This document shows, one piece after another, positions 28,112 to 34,623 of a stretch of 38,411 bases of DNA; positions within the stretch are counted from its first letter, which is position 1, and the number at the start of each line of letters is the position of its first letter. The position numbers and the translations under genes were made by a program. The DNA is from a virus. The stretch spans positions 1 to 38,411 of IMG/VR virus record IMGVR_UViG_3300047552_000136. One strand, 5' to 3'. Under the pieces are notes generated by a model that saw nothing but the letters and a program-made list of their open reading frames with translations, did not search any database and was not told the DNA's origin.

Positions 28112-28137
28112 AAAGAAAAGGGAGATTTTACTCTCCC
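28112..28137 (-). terminator. Rho-independent terminator after the major tail protein
   Basis: On the minus strand GGGAGA pairs with TCTCCC around a six-base loop, followed by TTTTCTTTA. It sits immediately after the major tail protein stop codon. This is typical for late, highly expressed structural genes and would reduce read-through into the tail assembly genes. Confidence 0.85.
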
Positions 28138-28143
28138 CCCTTC

Positions 28144-28653
28144 TTAGATAGCGCCTACAGCGTCAGTAAAGCCGCCACTAACTGCGATCTCTAGTGGAGA
28201 TACCCAGATAGGGCTGTCAGGACTAGTAGTAGGAGCAAGGTTAGTAATATAACCAACGCCTTGTGTGTACTTACTTGTACTACCAGCACCAGTACGGTCA
28301 TTCCAGTAGATACGGAAGCCAATCTTAGTTTTGGTGTTAGCCAACTCAGAGATACCAGCAGCTTGAGCACTACCAGCAGTAGCGCCAGAATCTGCTCCGA
28401 ACCATACGATATCATCAATAACTACGTTAGTAGAGATTGAGTTATCAGCGGGTGCTGGGAGTTTCTCTGTGTCTACACTACAGAATGTAGTATAACTGAA
28501 CACACCAGTTGAGTTGGTCATAGTGATATCTTGAATACAAGTTACCGCTAATACACCACTGTCATCGGAGAAAACTGGAGTACCACCAGTTAGGTCGTTA
28601 GTAATGAATAGACTAGCACGTGTAGCCATTGTTCCTGTTGTAATTGTTGCCAT
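28144..28653 (-). CDS. Major tail protein (169 aa)
   Basis: A small beta-rich protein (MATITTGTMATRASLFITND) of the size usual for tail-tube subunits, with regular Thr/Ser/Gly strands and no enzyme motif. It lies between the tail completion gene and the chaperones and is followed by a strong terminator, as expected for an abundant subunit. The AAAGGAAAC ribosome site before ATG 28653 is among the best in the window. Its identity rests on size, composition and gene order rather than a family signature. Confidence 0.72.
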   Translation of the reverse strand: MATITTGTMATRASLFITNDLTGGTPVFSDDSGVLAVTCIQDITMTNSTGVFSYTTFCSVDTEKLPAPADNSISTNVVIDDIVWFGADSGATAGSAQAAGISELANTKTKIGFRIYWNDRTGAGSTSKYTQGVGYITNLAPTTSPDSPIWVSPLEIAVSGGFTDAVGAI

Positions 28654-28669
28654 TTTTGTTTCCTTTGGG

Positions 28670-29068
28670 TTATTGTGTTTCTAATCTAATAAGATCGAAA
28701 TCATATGTACGATACTCTGCTCTATTTAAGTAGTCTTGAGTCATCGTGTAGTCTCGTTCAATGTAGCCATCTAGTAACTCATTATCCAACACTAAGTCTT
28801 GAATAGCAGCGACAGCAGCATCTCTACGGTTGTCGCCTTGATAAGTTACTACAATGATTCTCATGGAATCGATAGTTCTGTAACGGTTGCCTTCATTATG
28901 TAACGCTAAGGCGATTGGTTTTCTACTGCTTGTAGCAGGATCGTTAACGTAAATCGCTTGTCTGACATTTTTCATATCAGTAGGAAATTCGTCAAACACT
29001 TCAAAACCAGTCTTTTTAGCTTTAAGCCAGTTGGTTATCTGAGCAGATGTAATAAGTGGAGCAGCCAT
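28670..29068 (-). CDS. Tail terminator / completion protein (132 aa)
   Basis: Begins MAAPLITSAQITNWLKAKKT and continues with alpha/beta sequence including MRIIVVTYQGDNRRDAAVAA. The length and position between neck and major tail protein fit tail terminator proteins (lambda U-like), which cap the tube. The start overlaps the stop of the neck gene as TAATG, so the two are probably co-translated. No diagnostic motif was seen. Confidence 0.6.
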   Translation of the reverse strand: MAAPLITSAQITNWLKAKKTGFEVFDEFPTDMKNVRQAIYVNDPATSSRKPIALALHNEGNRYRTIDSMRIIVVTYQGDNRRDAAVAAIQDLVLDNELLDGYIERDYTMTQDYLNRAEYRTYDFDLIRLETQ

Positions 29069-29586
29069 TAGAAGAACCTACGTGTGCCAGTCATATAAGC
29101 GGTGTCTTGTAGATAGTTTTCTTCAAGTTTAGTAATCTCACCATCGAGGTTTAAGTCATAGAAGTTACTAAGTTGAACAGCCTTAACCCAAGTATCAGAA
29201 TAACGTTTCTTAGAGAACTTGTAATTAGCAAGGTCTACTTCGTTAATGTTACTGATATCTGTAACAAGCGACTGGTAGAATAACTCAATCGCTTTAAAGG
29301 TGTCTAACTGAATCAGTGTTTGGCTACTAGTAATGAGTTTAGTAGGGTCAAATGCTGAGATCAGCTTGCCGTTACTGTTGTTCTTATAGTACCAAGCACC
29401 TACGGCAGTCTCGACATACTTTGGATACCAACTAAATTCTAGTTCGTAAAGTATGTCTTGACTTGCTACTTGAAAATACTCATCCCATTTAACATCCAAC
29501 GAGTCAGCACGGCGCTCAGCAGCAGGATCATAGAAAATGATATCTGCTATTGAGGCAGTACTAATTCGCTGATATTGGACGGACAT
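29068..29586 (-). CDS. Head-tail connector (neck) protein with EF-hand-like loop (172 aa)
   Basis: It follows the major capsid gene, the standard neck position, and is mainly helical (DILYELEFSWYPKYVETAVG, TLIQLDTFKAIELFYQ). Residues 144-155 read DLNLDGEITKLE, a full 12-residue EF-hand loop with D1, N3, D5, G6, I8 and E12 in place. Canonical EF-hands bind Ca2+ in such loops, so a calcium-stabilised connector is plausible. The family is not certain: position supports a connector, and the loop is what the sequence shows directly. Confidence 0.68.
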   Translation of the reverse strand: MSVQYQRISTASIADIIFYDPAAERRADSLDVKWDEYFQVASQDILYELEFSWYPKYVETAVGAWYYKNNSNGKLISAFDPTKLITSSQTLIQLDTFKAIELFYQSLVTDISNINEVDLANYKFSKKRYSDTWVKAVQLSNFYDLNLDGEITKLEENYLQDTAYMTGTRRFF

Positions 29587-29608
29587 TGTATGATTTCCTT
29601 ATTAAATC

Positions 29609-30475
29609 TTAAGCCTGGATTTCTATGTTCACGGCACCGCCACGACGTAGGTCGCCAACACCACTACCCATGTAAGCAACACCTGTTACCCATTGCTGTA
29701 GACCACCTGGCTTCTCACCCATCTTGATCTCAAGACCTTGCTTCAACACTGTGTAAACAGCGTCAGAGCCGAAGTAAGCACCTACTAAGACGTTTTCAGC
29801 AGCACCGCCAGCAACAGCACGTGATGCTGTAGATAGGAATGTTGTGAACATAACTTGAACACCATAGATGTTTTCGATCTTACCACTACGTAGCAATTCG
29901 TTACCCAAATCAGATAGGTTAGAACCACCACTTTGAGATACAGCGCCGCCAGTCAATTCAGATAGGAGACGGTTCATAGAGTAGTCAACGTCGAGAACTA
30001 CAACTGGGTTACCTGGCAAACGAGCCTTCTTCCAGTTTTGCTTAACGTGACGAATCAATTCTAGAACTGAAGTAGCAGTGAAACCAGCAGTAGCAGTACC
30101 ACCAGTAGCGCCTTCAGCACGTAGTTCCATAGCACCTAGAGCTGTAGGACGAGCAAAACCGTCTACTGGAGTTGTACTATAGTTAGTATTGCCAGGAGTT
30201 GCCTTGAATGATGTGAAAGACTTAGCGACACGTTGGTCAACTTTCTCAGCATATGACTCACCTAGTTCAGCACCAAGACTAGCAGCTAGGTTGAAAGAAG
30301 TTGTCCAACCGTAGAAGATGTCGAATGCTGTAGCAGCAACAGCAGGTGATGCTGTGATACTATTTTGACCCAATGTTGGGTTCTGTTCGCTAGCGTCACC
30401 ACTAACGTTACCACCAGTACCAGCTGGGTTGTAGTCAGCGTATGTGATTGGAGCGAAGATTGGAATCTCGAACAC
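29609..30475 (-). CDS. Major capsid protein (start uncertain, 288 aa from GTG)
   Basis: The protein is of the expected size, lies directly downstream of the scaffold and has the composition of an HK97-type coat subunit. KVDQRVAKSFTSFKATPG (residues about 78-95) and SVLELIRHVKQNWKKARLPG look like the spine helix and neighbouring strand, and ENVLVGAYFGSDAVYTV plus VGDLRRGGAVNIEIQA form the A-domain and C-terminal strand. The only usable in-frame start is the GTG at 30475, and it is probably not the native one. The same frame is open upstream for 48 more codons that read like an N-terminal arm (see next entry). A run like this with no ATG, GTG or TTG is unusual for an abundant protein. Confidence 0.85.
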   Translation of the reverse strand: MFEIPIFAPITYADYNPAGTGGNVSGDASEQNPTLGQNSITASPAVAATAFDIFYGWTTSFNLAASLGAELGESYAEKVDQRVAKSFTSFKATPGNTNYSTTPVDGFARPTALGAMELRAEGATGGTATAGFTATSVLELIRHVKQNWKKARLPGNPVVVLDVDYSMNRLLSELTGGAVSQSGGSNLSDLGNELLRSGKIENIYGVQVMFTTFLSTASRAVAGGAAENVLVGAYFGSDAVYTVLKQGLEIKMGEKPGGLQQWVTGVAYMGSGVGDLRRGGAVNIEIQA

Positions 30476-30619
30476 ATTGCCTTGTGTTGGAGTTGTTACA
30501 GTAGTTAAGTTAACTAAACCTGTAGATTCGTGAACAGCACGAATTGCGAAACCAGCGATAGCACGCTCAAAGCCGTTGCTCTCACCATTAGACCCATTAA
30601 GTAAATAAGCTATAATAAT
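30476..30619 (-). other. Open, protein-like extension of the capsid gene with no canonical start
   Basis: The capsid frame runs on upstream of the GTG for 48 codons to a TGA at 30620-30622. The inner part (GESNGFERAIAGFAIRAVHE and STGLVNLTTVTTPTQGN) looks like the N-terminal arm and first helix of coat proteins. The outer part begins ATT ATT ATA, and its codons are the reverse of a plus-strand TATAAT box, so they probably belong to the adjoining plus-strand block. No ATG, GTG or TTG is in this frame. A +1 shift from ATG AAT TAT TAT at 30623 (ending at TAA 30599-30601) could also enter it. Confidence 0.7.
30611..30616 (+). promoter_or_regulatory. Candidate plus-strand -10 box TATAAT
   Basis: A perfect TATAAT 29 bases before the small plus-strand ORF. 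The best -35 position (30588-30593, TTAGAC, 17-base spacer) matches poorly, so it would need help. It would read through the small ORF toward the plus-strand endonuclease and against the capsid gene. Confidence 0.3.
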
Positions 30620-30644
30620 TCATCAGTGTTTATTAGACTAACCG

Positions 30645-30788
30645 ATGCCAGATAAATTGTATGTGTCAGAACCTATTCCCAACACATGGACAGTAAGGGA
30701 ACTTAATCTACCAAACTGTAGGGGGTGTTTTGACTGTACAGTGTCACTGAAAAGATTTAGCGGTGACGGAGCAACCGAAGTGTTGTGA
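30645..30788 (+). CDS. Possible small Cys-rich ORF (47 aa)
   Basis: A plus-strand ORF, ATG to TGA, opposite the capsid leader. It starts MPDKLYVSEPIPNTWTVREL and continues LNLPNCRGCFDCTVSLKR and FSGDGATEVL, with a CxxCxxC cluster. No convincing ribosome site precedes it. The last codons (SGDGATEVL-stop) fall in a 22-base repeat that recurs at 32239-32260, where the same frame reads SDDGATEK-stop, which hints at a shared coding end. It could be real, the end of a broken gene, or chance in a region whose true signal is RNA or regulatory. Confidence 0.3.
   Translation: MPDKLYVSEPIPNTWTVRELNLPNCRGCFDCTVSLKRFSGDGATEVL
30758..30779 (+). repeat. 22-base dispersed repeat, copy B
   Basis: Begins TAGCGGTGACGG and ends GCAACCGAA. 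It matches 32239-32260 at 20 of 22 bases. A short hairpin (GTTGT with ACAAC) and a sigma70-type promoter follow. The repeat contains a small CGG/CCG inverted pair around five bases. It overlaps the end of the small ORF. Confidence 0.85.
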
Positions 30789-30797
30789 AAATACAAC

Positions 30798-30827
30798 TTG
30801 ACAACAAGTGGTAATTCGTGTTATTAT
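30798..30827 (+). promoter_or_regulatory. Sigma70-type promoter for the plus-strand endonuclease
   Basis: TTGACA (30798-30803), an 18-base spacer and TATTAT (30822-30827) preceded by TG one base away (extended -10). A start near 30834 would give a leader of about 27 bases to ATG 30861, with GGAG at 30846-30849. The complete set (promoter, ribosome site, gene, terminator) argues that this gene is expressed on its own by host RNA polymerase. Confidence 0.72.
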
Positions 30828-30832
30828 TTATG
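30824..30832 (-). promoter_or_regulatory. Candidate late promoter element CATAAATAA
   Basis: Minus-strand CATAAATAA, one base different from GATAAATAA before the scaffold and fibre adaptor-like genes. It lies about 200 bases above the open capsid frame and overlaps the plus-strand -10. It could supply capsid transcription across the inserted block. Support is the shared motif only. Confidence 0.28.
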
Positions 30833-30860
30833 CTGAATAACTAATGGAGTGACCAAATAT

Positions 30861-31394
30861 ATGAAATATTACACCTATATTCATACCAGAAATGATACTA
30901 ATGAACCATTTTATGTCGGTGAAGGACAGGGTAACCGCTATAAACTAAAAAGAGTAAGAAATAAAGAATGGGGCAGCATTACTTCTACTGTTGGATATAC
31001 TTCTCAAATATTGGCTAGATGGAATAATAAAGAGGAAGCAGTAGAGCACGAAAAGTTCTTAATTCAGGTTCTTAATGAAATGGGATATAAGCTAACTAAT
31101 GTAGCTCCGTATGGTAATATGGCGATTCTTAGTCAGATGAAAGACCCAGAGTTTGAGAAGAAGCGAAAAGAAGCTAGAAATAGTAAAGAATCTCTTGCTA
31201 AGCATAAAGAAGCTATGCTGAAATGGAGATTTATTGCCACTAATGAAGCAACTGGTGAAGAGACTATATTCTTAGGCGCTAAAGATATGAGAAATCACCC
31301 AATGAAGTTTGACTATGCTAAGGCTTGCCTTTGTAGTAAGGGAGAAATAGCAAGGCACAAGAAACATACGTGGCGTAGAGAAGCCTACAAATAA
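30861..31394 (+). CDS. GIY-YIG homing endonuclease, plus strand (177 aa)
   Basis: The first residues MKYYTYIHTRNDTNEPFYVG carry the two GIY-YIG elements (YTYIH and YVGEG), and the segment from WNNKEEAVEHEKFLIQVLNE matches the middle helix of the fold, with a possible catalytic glutamate. The C-terminal half (DPEFEKKRKEARNSKESLAK, then DMRNHPMKFDYAKACLCSKG) is basic and probably binds DNA. A GTG start at 30849 is in frame, but ATG 30861 with GGAG 11 bases upstream is preferred. It has its own promoter and terminator, faces the opposite way to all structural genes, and lies between scaffold and capsid. Confidence 0.82.
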   Translation: MKYYTYIHTRNDTNEPFYVGEGQGNRYKLKRVRNKEWGSITSTVGYTSQILARWNNKEEAVEHEKFLIQVLNEMGYKLTNVAPYGNMAILSQMKDPEFEKKRKEARNSKESLAKHKEAMLKWRFIATNEATGEETIFLGAKDMRNHPMKFDYAKACLCSKGEIARHKKHTWRREAYK

Positions 31395-31395
31395 T

Positions 31396-31423
31396 AAAGG
31401 GAGCTAAATGCTCCCTTTTGTTT
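31396..31423. terminator. Bidirectional terminator between endonuclease and scaffold
   Basis: AAAGGGAGC and GCTCCCTTT pair around the loop TAAAT. On the plus strand TTTTGTTT follows, on the minus strand TTTATTATTT. It lies between the stop codons of the convergent endonuclease and scaffold genes. It would end the endonuclease transcript and also tend to stop scaffold transcription before the capsid gene. Confidence 0.88.
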
Positions 31424-32228
31424 AGTACATTCGCTTAACGTTTGTACTGTTAGTAACTGTTGCCATAACAGATTTCAATCCACTGTTCTTACCTAAACCA
31501 TGCTTACTAGCCCACATATTAAACGCTGCTGGATCTTTAGAGAAATCAGGTACGAACTCTCCATCGCCAGGCGCTCCATCATACATTCCTTGTTGTGGGC
31601 GTAATCCGCTACCACCTTGTACTGGAGCTTGTCTCAATAGTTTAGGGTTAGCACGAGCTACTTCTTCGATAAGGTCACGTACACTCATAGGATTACCATC
31701 TTGAGTATAACGTTGTTGATTCTTACTGTTGACTACAATCCAATCACCATCATTCTCTACGAGTTGAGACTTAATTTTGTTGATTGTGTAATCAGCCATA
31801 TCGCCATCGAATCTATCTCCCATAGCGTTACGAATACTACCATCAAGTTCTTTTTGTCTTAAATTGGCTTGTTGATCTTCCATCTGCTTTTTCATAGCAG
31901 CAATTTGATCCTGGAGATCCGTGCCCTGAACTCTTTTCTGTTTTTCTTGCGGAGTTTCAGATTGAGTTTGAGCTTGCTGAGTACTCTGTGACTGTACTTG
32001 TTGAGACAATCTAGCGATGGTGGCAATCATGTCATCCATTGATTGAAAATCCATTCCAGTAGCATTCGATGCCGCTTTCAACATTGATTGTTGAGTTGAC
32101 TTACGAATGGCAGCAGGATTTACTTGCTTTTGTTCGACTTGAGTATCAGTTTGTTCAGATTGAGTGAATTGATTATCAAGGGCTTGTTGGGCATTAGATG
32201 CCAGTTCATTTTGGAAATTTTCGTCCAT
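31422..32228 (-). CDS. Capsid scaffolding protein (268 aa)
   Basis: Lies directly upstream of the capsid region and is rich in Gln, Asp and Lys, with long helical, coiled-coil-like stretches (DLQDQIAAMKKQMEDQQANL, residues about 100-125; QSMLKAASNATGMDFQSMDD earlier). This is typical of internal scaffolds that guide procapsid assembly and then leave. The C-terminus (ASKHGLGKNSGLKSVMATVT and a basic KRMY end) is likely the coat-binding part. No protease catalytic triad was seen. The start follows an AGAAAGAAAAC ribosome site. Confidence 0.78.
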   Translation of the reverse strand: MDENFQNELASNAQQALDNQFTQSEQTDTQVEQKQVNPAAIRKSTQQSMLKAASNATGMDFQSMDDMIATIARLSQQVQSQSTQQAQTQSETPQEKQKRVQGTDLQDQIAAMKKQMEDQQANLRQKELDGSIRNAMGDRFDGDMADYTINKIKSQLVENDGDWIVVNSKNQQRYTQDGNPMSVRDLIEEVARANPKLLRQAPVQGGSGLRPQQGMYDGAPGDGEFVPDFSKDPAAFNMWASKHGLGKNSGLKSVMATVTNSTNVKRMY

Positions 32229-32238
32229 GTTTTCTTTC

Positions 32239-32260
32239 TAGCGATGACGGAGCTACCGAA
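32239..32260 (+). repeat. 22-base dispersed repeat, copy A
   Basis: The partner of 30758-30779 (20 of 22 bases). The same frame as in copy B reads SDDGATEK then TAG. It touches the scaffold ribosome site on the other strand, so it may also be part of the scaffold leader. Reverse-strand RNA would place TTCGGTAGCTCCG in the scaffold leader. Confidence 0.85.
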
Positions 32261-32281
32261 AAGTAGTATTAAATACTACTT
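32261..32281. other. Perfect hairpin with T-run next to repeat A
   Basis: AAGTAGTAT pairs with ATACTACTT around TAA. On the plus strand a TTTTTATTT run follows, so it may terminate plus-strand transcription coming out of the repeat. On the minus strand it would sit in the leader of the scaffold gene. Confidence 0.55.
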
Positions 32282-32282
32282 T

Positions 32283-32291
32283 TTATTTATC
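32283..32291 (-). promoter_or_regulatory. Candidate late promoter element GATAAATAA (scaffold)
   Basis: Identical to the element before the fibre adaptor-like gene. It lies 55 bases before the scaffold ATG and directly before the hairpin, so the hairpin would fall at the 5' end of the scaffold transcript. Confidence 0.33.
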
Positions 32292-32305
32292 TAGTAAAAA
32301 ACTAC

Positions 32306-32335
32306 TTGACATAAACTTAGTTTTCATGCTAATAT
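32306..32335 (+). promoter_or_regulatory. Sigma70-type promoter without an obvious gene
   Basis: TTGACA, an 18-base spacer and TAATAT with a TG one base before it, the same architecture as the endonuclease promoter. It points into the GH19 gene. The only downstream plus-strand ORF is 38 residues long (ATG 32362), lacks a ribosome site and is mostly antisense to that gene. It could be left from a lost gene or make an antisense RNA. Confidence 0.6.
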
Positions 32336-32398
32336 AGAGTTTTAAACTTTAACACAATAATATGATTACTCAGCTAAGAAAATTTACCATCCTAACGC

Positions 32399-33013
32399 CT
32401 AATCTAATAAGTCAAGAGCGTGATGGTAGATTTCAGTTCTCTCAGTTAGCCCAATGGTGCCGCCATTTACACGCTTAGTGATAGCAACGATATCGCCTCG
32501 ATCAGCTAAAGCATTTAAATTATTCTGGTCCCAATACCATCCAGCGCTACTAATAGCCCCAGCAGCAGTTTCCATATAAGTTACACATTCATCTAACGAT
32601 ATACCAAGATCAGCGGCAAATCTAACGTAATTAGCCTTACCAGTTAGCTGAATAGCACCTCTTCCCTTAAACTTAGCGCCGTCTCCGCTTGCCTCATCAC
32701 CGTTATTCATACGATTAGCATAAACTTTATTAGCAATCTTATCTGGTTTACGCTCGTATGGAATAGCTGACTCAATGGTAGGAAAGTACTTACGAAAGGT
32801 TGTGTTAAGTCCTTTAGCAGAATAGTTCAGATTTTCAATAACTGCTGTTAGATGCCCACTCTCGTGTAATAGTTGGGCTAGAAAAGAGGCTACTCTTTCC
32901 TTAGTATTCATTTCATAGTACTCACACACCTGTTGTAATGGCTCTACATACTGCTCTAAGGTAGCACGTTTAGTTTTTGGACATAACTTCTGTAATAACT
33001 CTAATGTAATCAT
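32399..33013 (-). CDS. GH19 chitinase-like endolysin (204 aa)
   Basis: A glycoside hydrolase 19 fold that cleaves the sugar backbone of peptidoglycan. The family core AQLLHESGHLTAVIENLNY (residues about 46-64) places the catalytic glutamates in HES (Glu51) and IEN (Glu60), and GAKFKGRGAIQLTGKANY matches the later conserved loop. The end is complete and no separate cell-wall binding domain is seen. The frame also has an ATG at 33043 that would overlap the portal by 29 bases; ATG 33013, one base after the portal stop, is preferred. It has no signal peptide, so it probably needs the holin. Confidence 0.9.
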   Translation of the reverse strand: MITLELLQKLCPKTKRATLEQYVEPLQQVCEYYEMNTKERVASFLAQLLHESGHLTAVIENLNYSAKGLNTTFRKYFPTIESAIPYERKPDKIANKVYANRMNNGDEASGDGAKFKGRGAIQLTGKANYVRFAADLGISLDECVTYMETAAGAISSAGWYWDQNNLNALADRGDIVAITKRVNGGTIGLTERTEIYHHALDLLD

Positions 33014-33014
33014 A

Positions 33015-34598
33015 TTAACGCCCGCCAGCAAAACCAAAGCCAAGTTGTGTAGCTACAGCATCAGCAGTATTGAATGAACGACCAGTATTGATTATTGTAT
33101 TGCTACTATCACCAGTACCGTGTTCTTCCATATCTTCTTTACTATCACCACCTGCTTCGCCTGGCTCATCGTTGGGAACTTGATCACCAACATCACGAGA
33201 ATACACTTCACCAGCTTCATGCTCTAAGATAATAGCATCAGTGCTTGCTATCTTGGCAGCTTCGAGTACTTCTTCAACTTCTTCAGGTTTACTTAACAAT
33301 CTGACCATCTGTTCAACGATAAGTCCATTGATAATAGGGTTCTCAGGAATTAATTGTTTTGCTTTTTCCATTAGAGCAATACGATAAGCTGTGTCACCTT
33401 GCTCATAGTCAGTGTTATACTTAACTTCACCTGCCCAACGAACACCCATGAATCTACTAGCAAACGTCCAAATTTGCTCTTCTGCTATCTCCATTAAACG
33501 TGATTTAGCTTTGGCAATACGATGTAACTGTCTACGTTCTTCAATGATAGCAATACCACTTTGAATCTTAGATGAACTAGTAGTAAGACCACCTAGTCCA
33601 CTCATATTCTGAAAATTGATTAGTAAGTCTTGTTGCTTAGCTACGATAGTATTGACATCTTGTTGATCTACGTTAATAGACTCTACCTGACCTTGTGTGG
33701 CACGAACGATAGTGCCAGCTTGAGCACCAATGATGACACCTTCATCAGCTCTGATTAAAGTACGGGCAAATTGAATAGAAGAATACGCCTCTGTTTCAAG
33801 TTTATAAATCTCTTTTTGTACATCAGTAGCAATATCAATATCACTGATACCTAGTTCGAAACGACGAGGGTCACGTTTAGTGTAAGCAATAAAGCCTGGA
33901 ATACTCATACCTAGAGGGAATTGACCAGTTGCTTCTACCATTACTTCAGCATCAGCAACACCGTTTTTTTCTACTTCATAACATTCCCAATAGGATGGTA
34001 CAGACTTAGTTCCAAGATAGTAGCACTTGAAGTAATACGCTTCTGGTGTTTCACGTTCAAGAACTTTTACATACTCAGGAATTAAGACACCACGAATAGA
34101 TTTAAATTCCCAGTCCCATACATTGAGTGGAGATACAGGAACTACATAAGGGCGAGTAGATGATTCATATCCAGGCTGTACTTCTGGCATATCTACGAAT
34201 ACCCAACAGAATCCAAAGATTGATGACAAATCACCAATGTTTTCCATAACTCCATCAAGAGAAGTATTGGTAAGGTCAGCGTCAAGCAAGAATAGCTCAC
34301 TCCAATCTTGCTGATCAATAGGTAACAGTGTACCAGTTTCACTAGCAAACAAGGGTTGACGATTGATACCTGGCTCGAATACTACGTCATTGATAGTATC
34401 TACAACATAACGACACACTGGCATAACAGTGGTGTGTTGAATAAGATCAGTATAGATAACGGCATCTTCACTAGGGCGCTTTTTACGACATGCTCGTTTA
34501 AAGTTCTCATTACCAAGATACGCCGATAGGTAACTTGTCATAGTGTATTCTGTAGCATTGTACAGTGGGTTCTTATGTAATAGCGTTGATGCTTTCAT
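33015..34598 (-). CDS. Portal protein (527 aa)
   Basis: It sits between large terminase and scaffold, has the usual portal length and a helical C-terminus rich in Glu. Regions include VYSRDVGDQVPNDEPGEAGG near the end and SVPSYWECYEVEKNGVADA in the middle (wing and stem regions of portals). Twelve copies would form the DNA entry ring. The start ATG is at 34598, with GATAAATAT 17 bases above it, overlapping the terminase stop. No diagnostic short motif was recognised, so confidence comes from order and length. Confidence 0.8.
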   Translation of the reverse strand: MKASTLLHKNPLYNATEYTMTSYLSAYLGNENFKRACRKKRPSEDAVIYTDLIQHTTVMPVCRYVVDTINDVVFEPGINRQPLFASETGTLLPIDQQDWSELFLLDADLTNTSLDGVMENIGDLSSIFGFCWVFVDMPEVQPGYESSTRPYVVPVSPLNVWDWEFKSIRGVLIPEYVKVLERETPEAYYFKCYYLGTKSVPSYWECYEVEKNGVADAEVMVEATGQFPLGMSIPGFIAYTKRDPRRFELGISDIDIATDVQKEIYKLETEAYSSIQFARTLIRADEGVIIGAQAGTIVRATQGQVESINVDQQDVNTIVAKQQDLLINFQNMSGLGGLTTSSSKIQSGIAIIEERRQLHRIAKAKSRLMEIAEEQIWTFASRFMGVRWAGEVKYNTDYEQGDTAYRIALMEKAKQLIPENPIINGLIVEQMVRLLSKPEEVEEVLEAAKIASTDAIILEHEAGEVYSRDVGDQVPNDEPGEAGGDSKEDMEEHGTGDSSNTIINTGRSFNTADAVATQLGFGFAGGR

Positions 34599-34614
34599 TT
34601 ATAATCCTTAGTTA

Positions 34615-34623
34615 ATATTTATC
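34615..34623 (-). promoter_or_regulatory. Candidate late promoter element GATAAATAT (portal)
   Basis: One base different from the copies before scaffold and fibre adaptor-like genes. It overlaps the large terminase stop codon and lies directly before the portal leader. Confidence 0.25.

Noticed and set aside
30620-30640. Hammerhead ribozyme from CTGATGA on the minus strand
   Set aside because: The required stem II and GAAA do not follow, so the match is chance.
30600-30850. Group I or group II intron in the capsid gene
   Set aside because: I looked for the paired R/S core and a domain V-like hairpin on the minus strand but could not find a convincing match, and no first exon is visible. A possible pseudoknot (GTTCCC with GGGAAT interleaved with ATGTGT and ACACAT) is noted but not enough. 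Covariance searches would settle it.
32362-32478. 38-residue plus-strand ORF after the orphan promoter
   Set aside because: It has no ribosome site and is mostly antisense to the endolysin gene, so coding is unlikely, though a transcript may exist.
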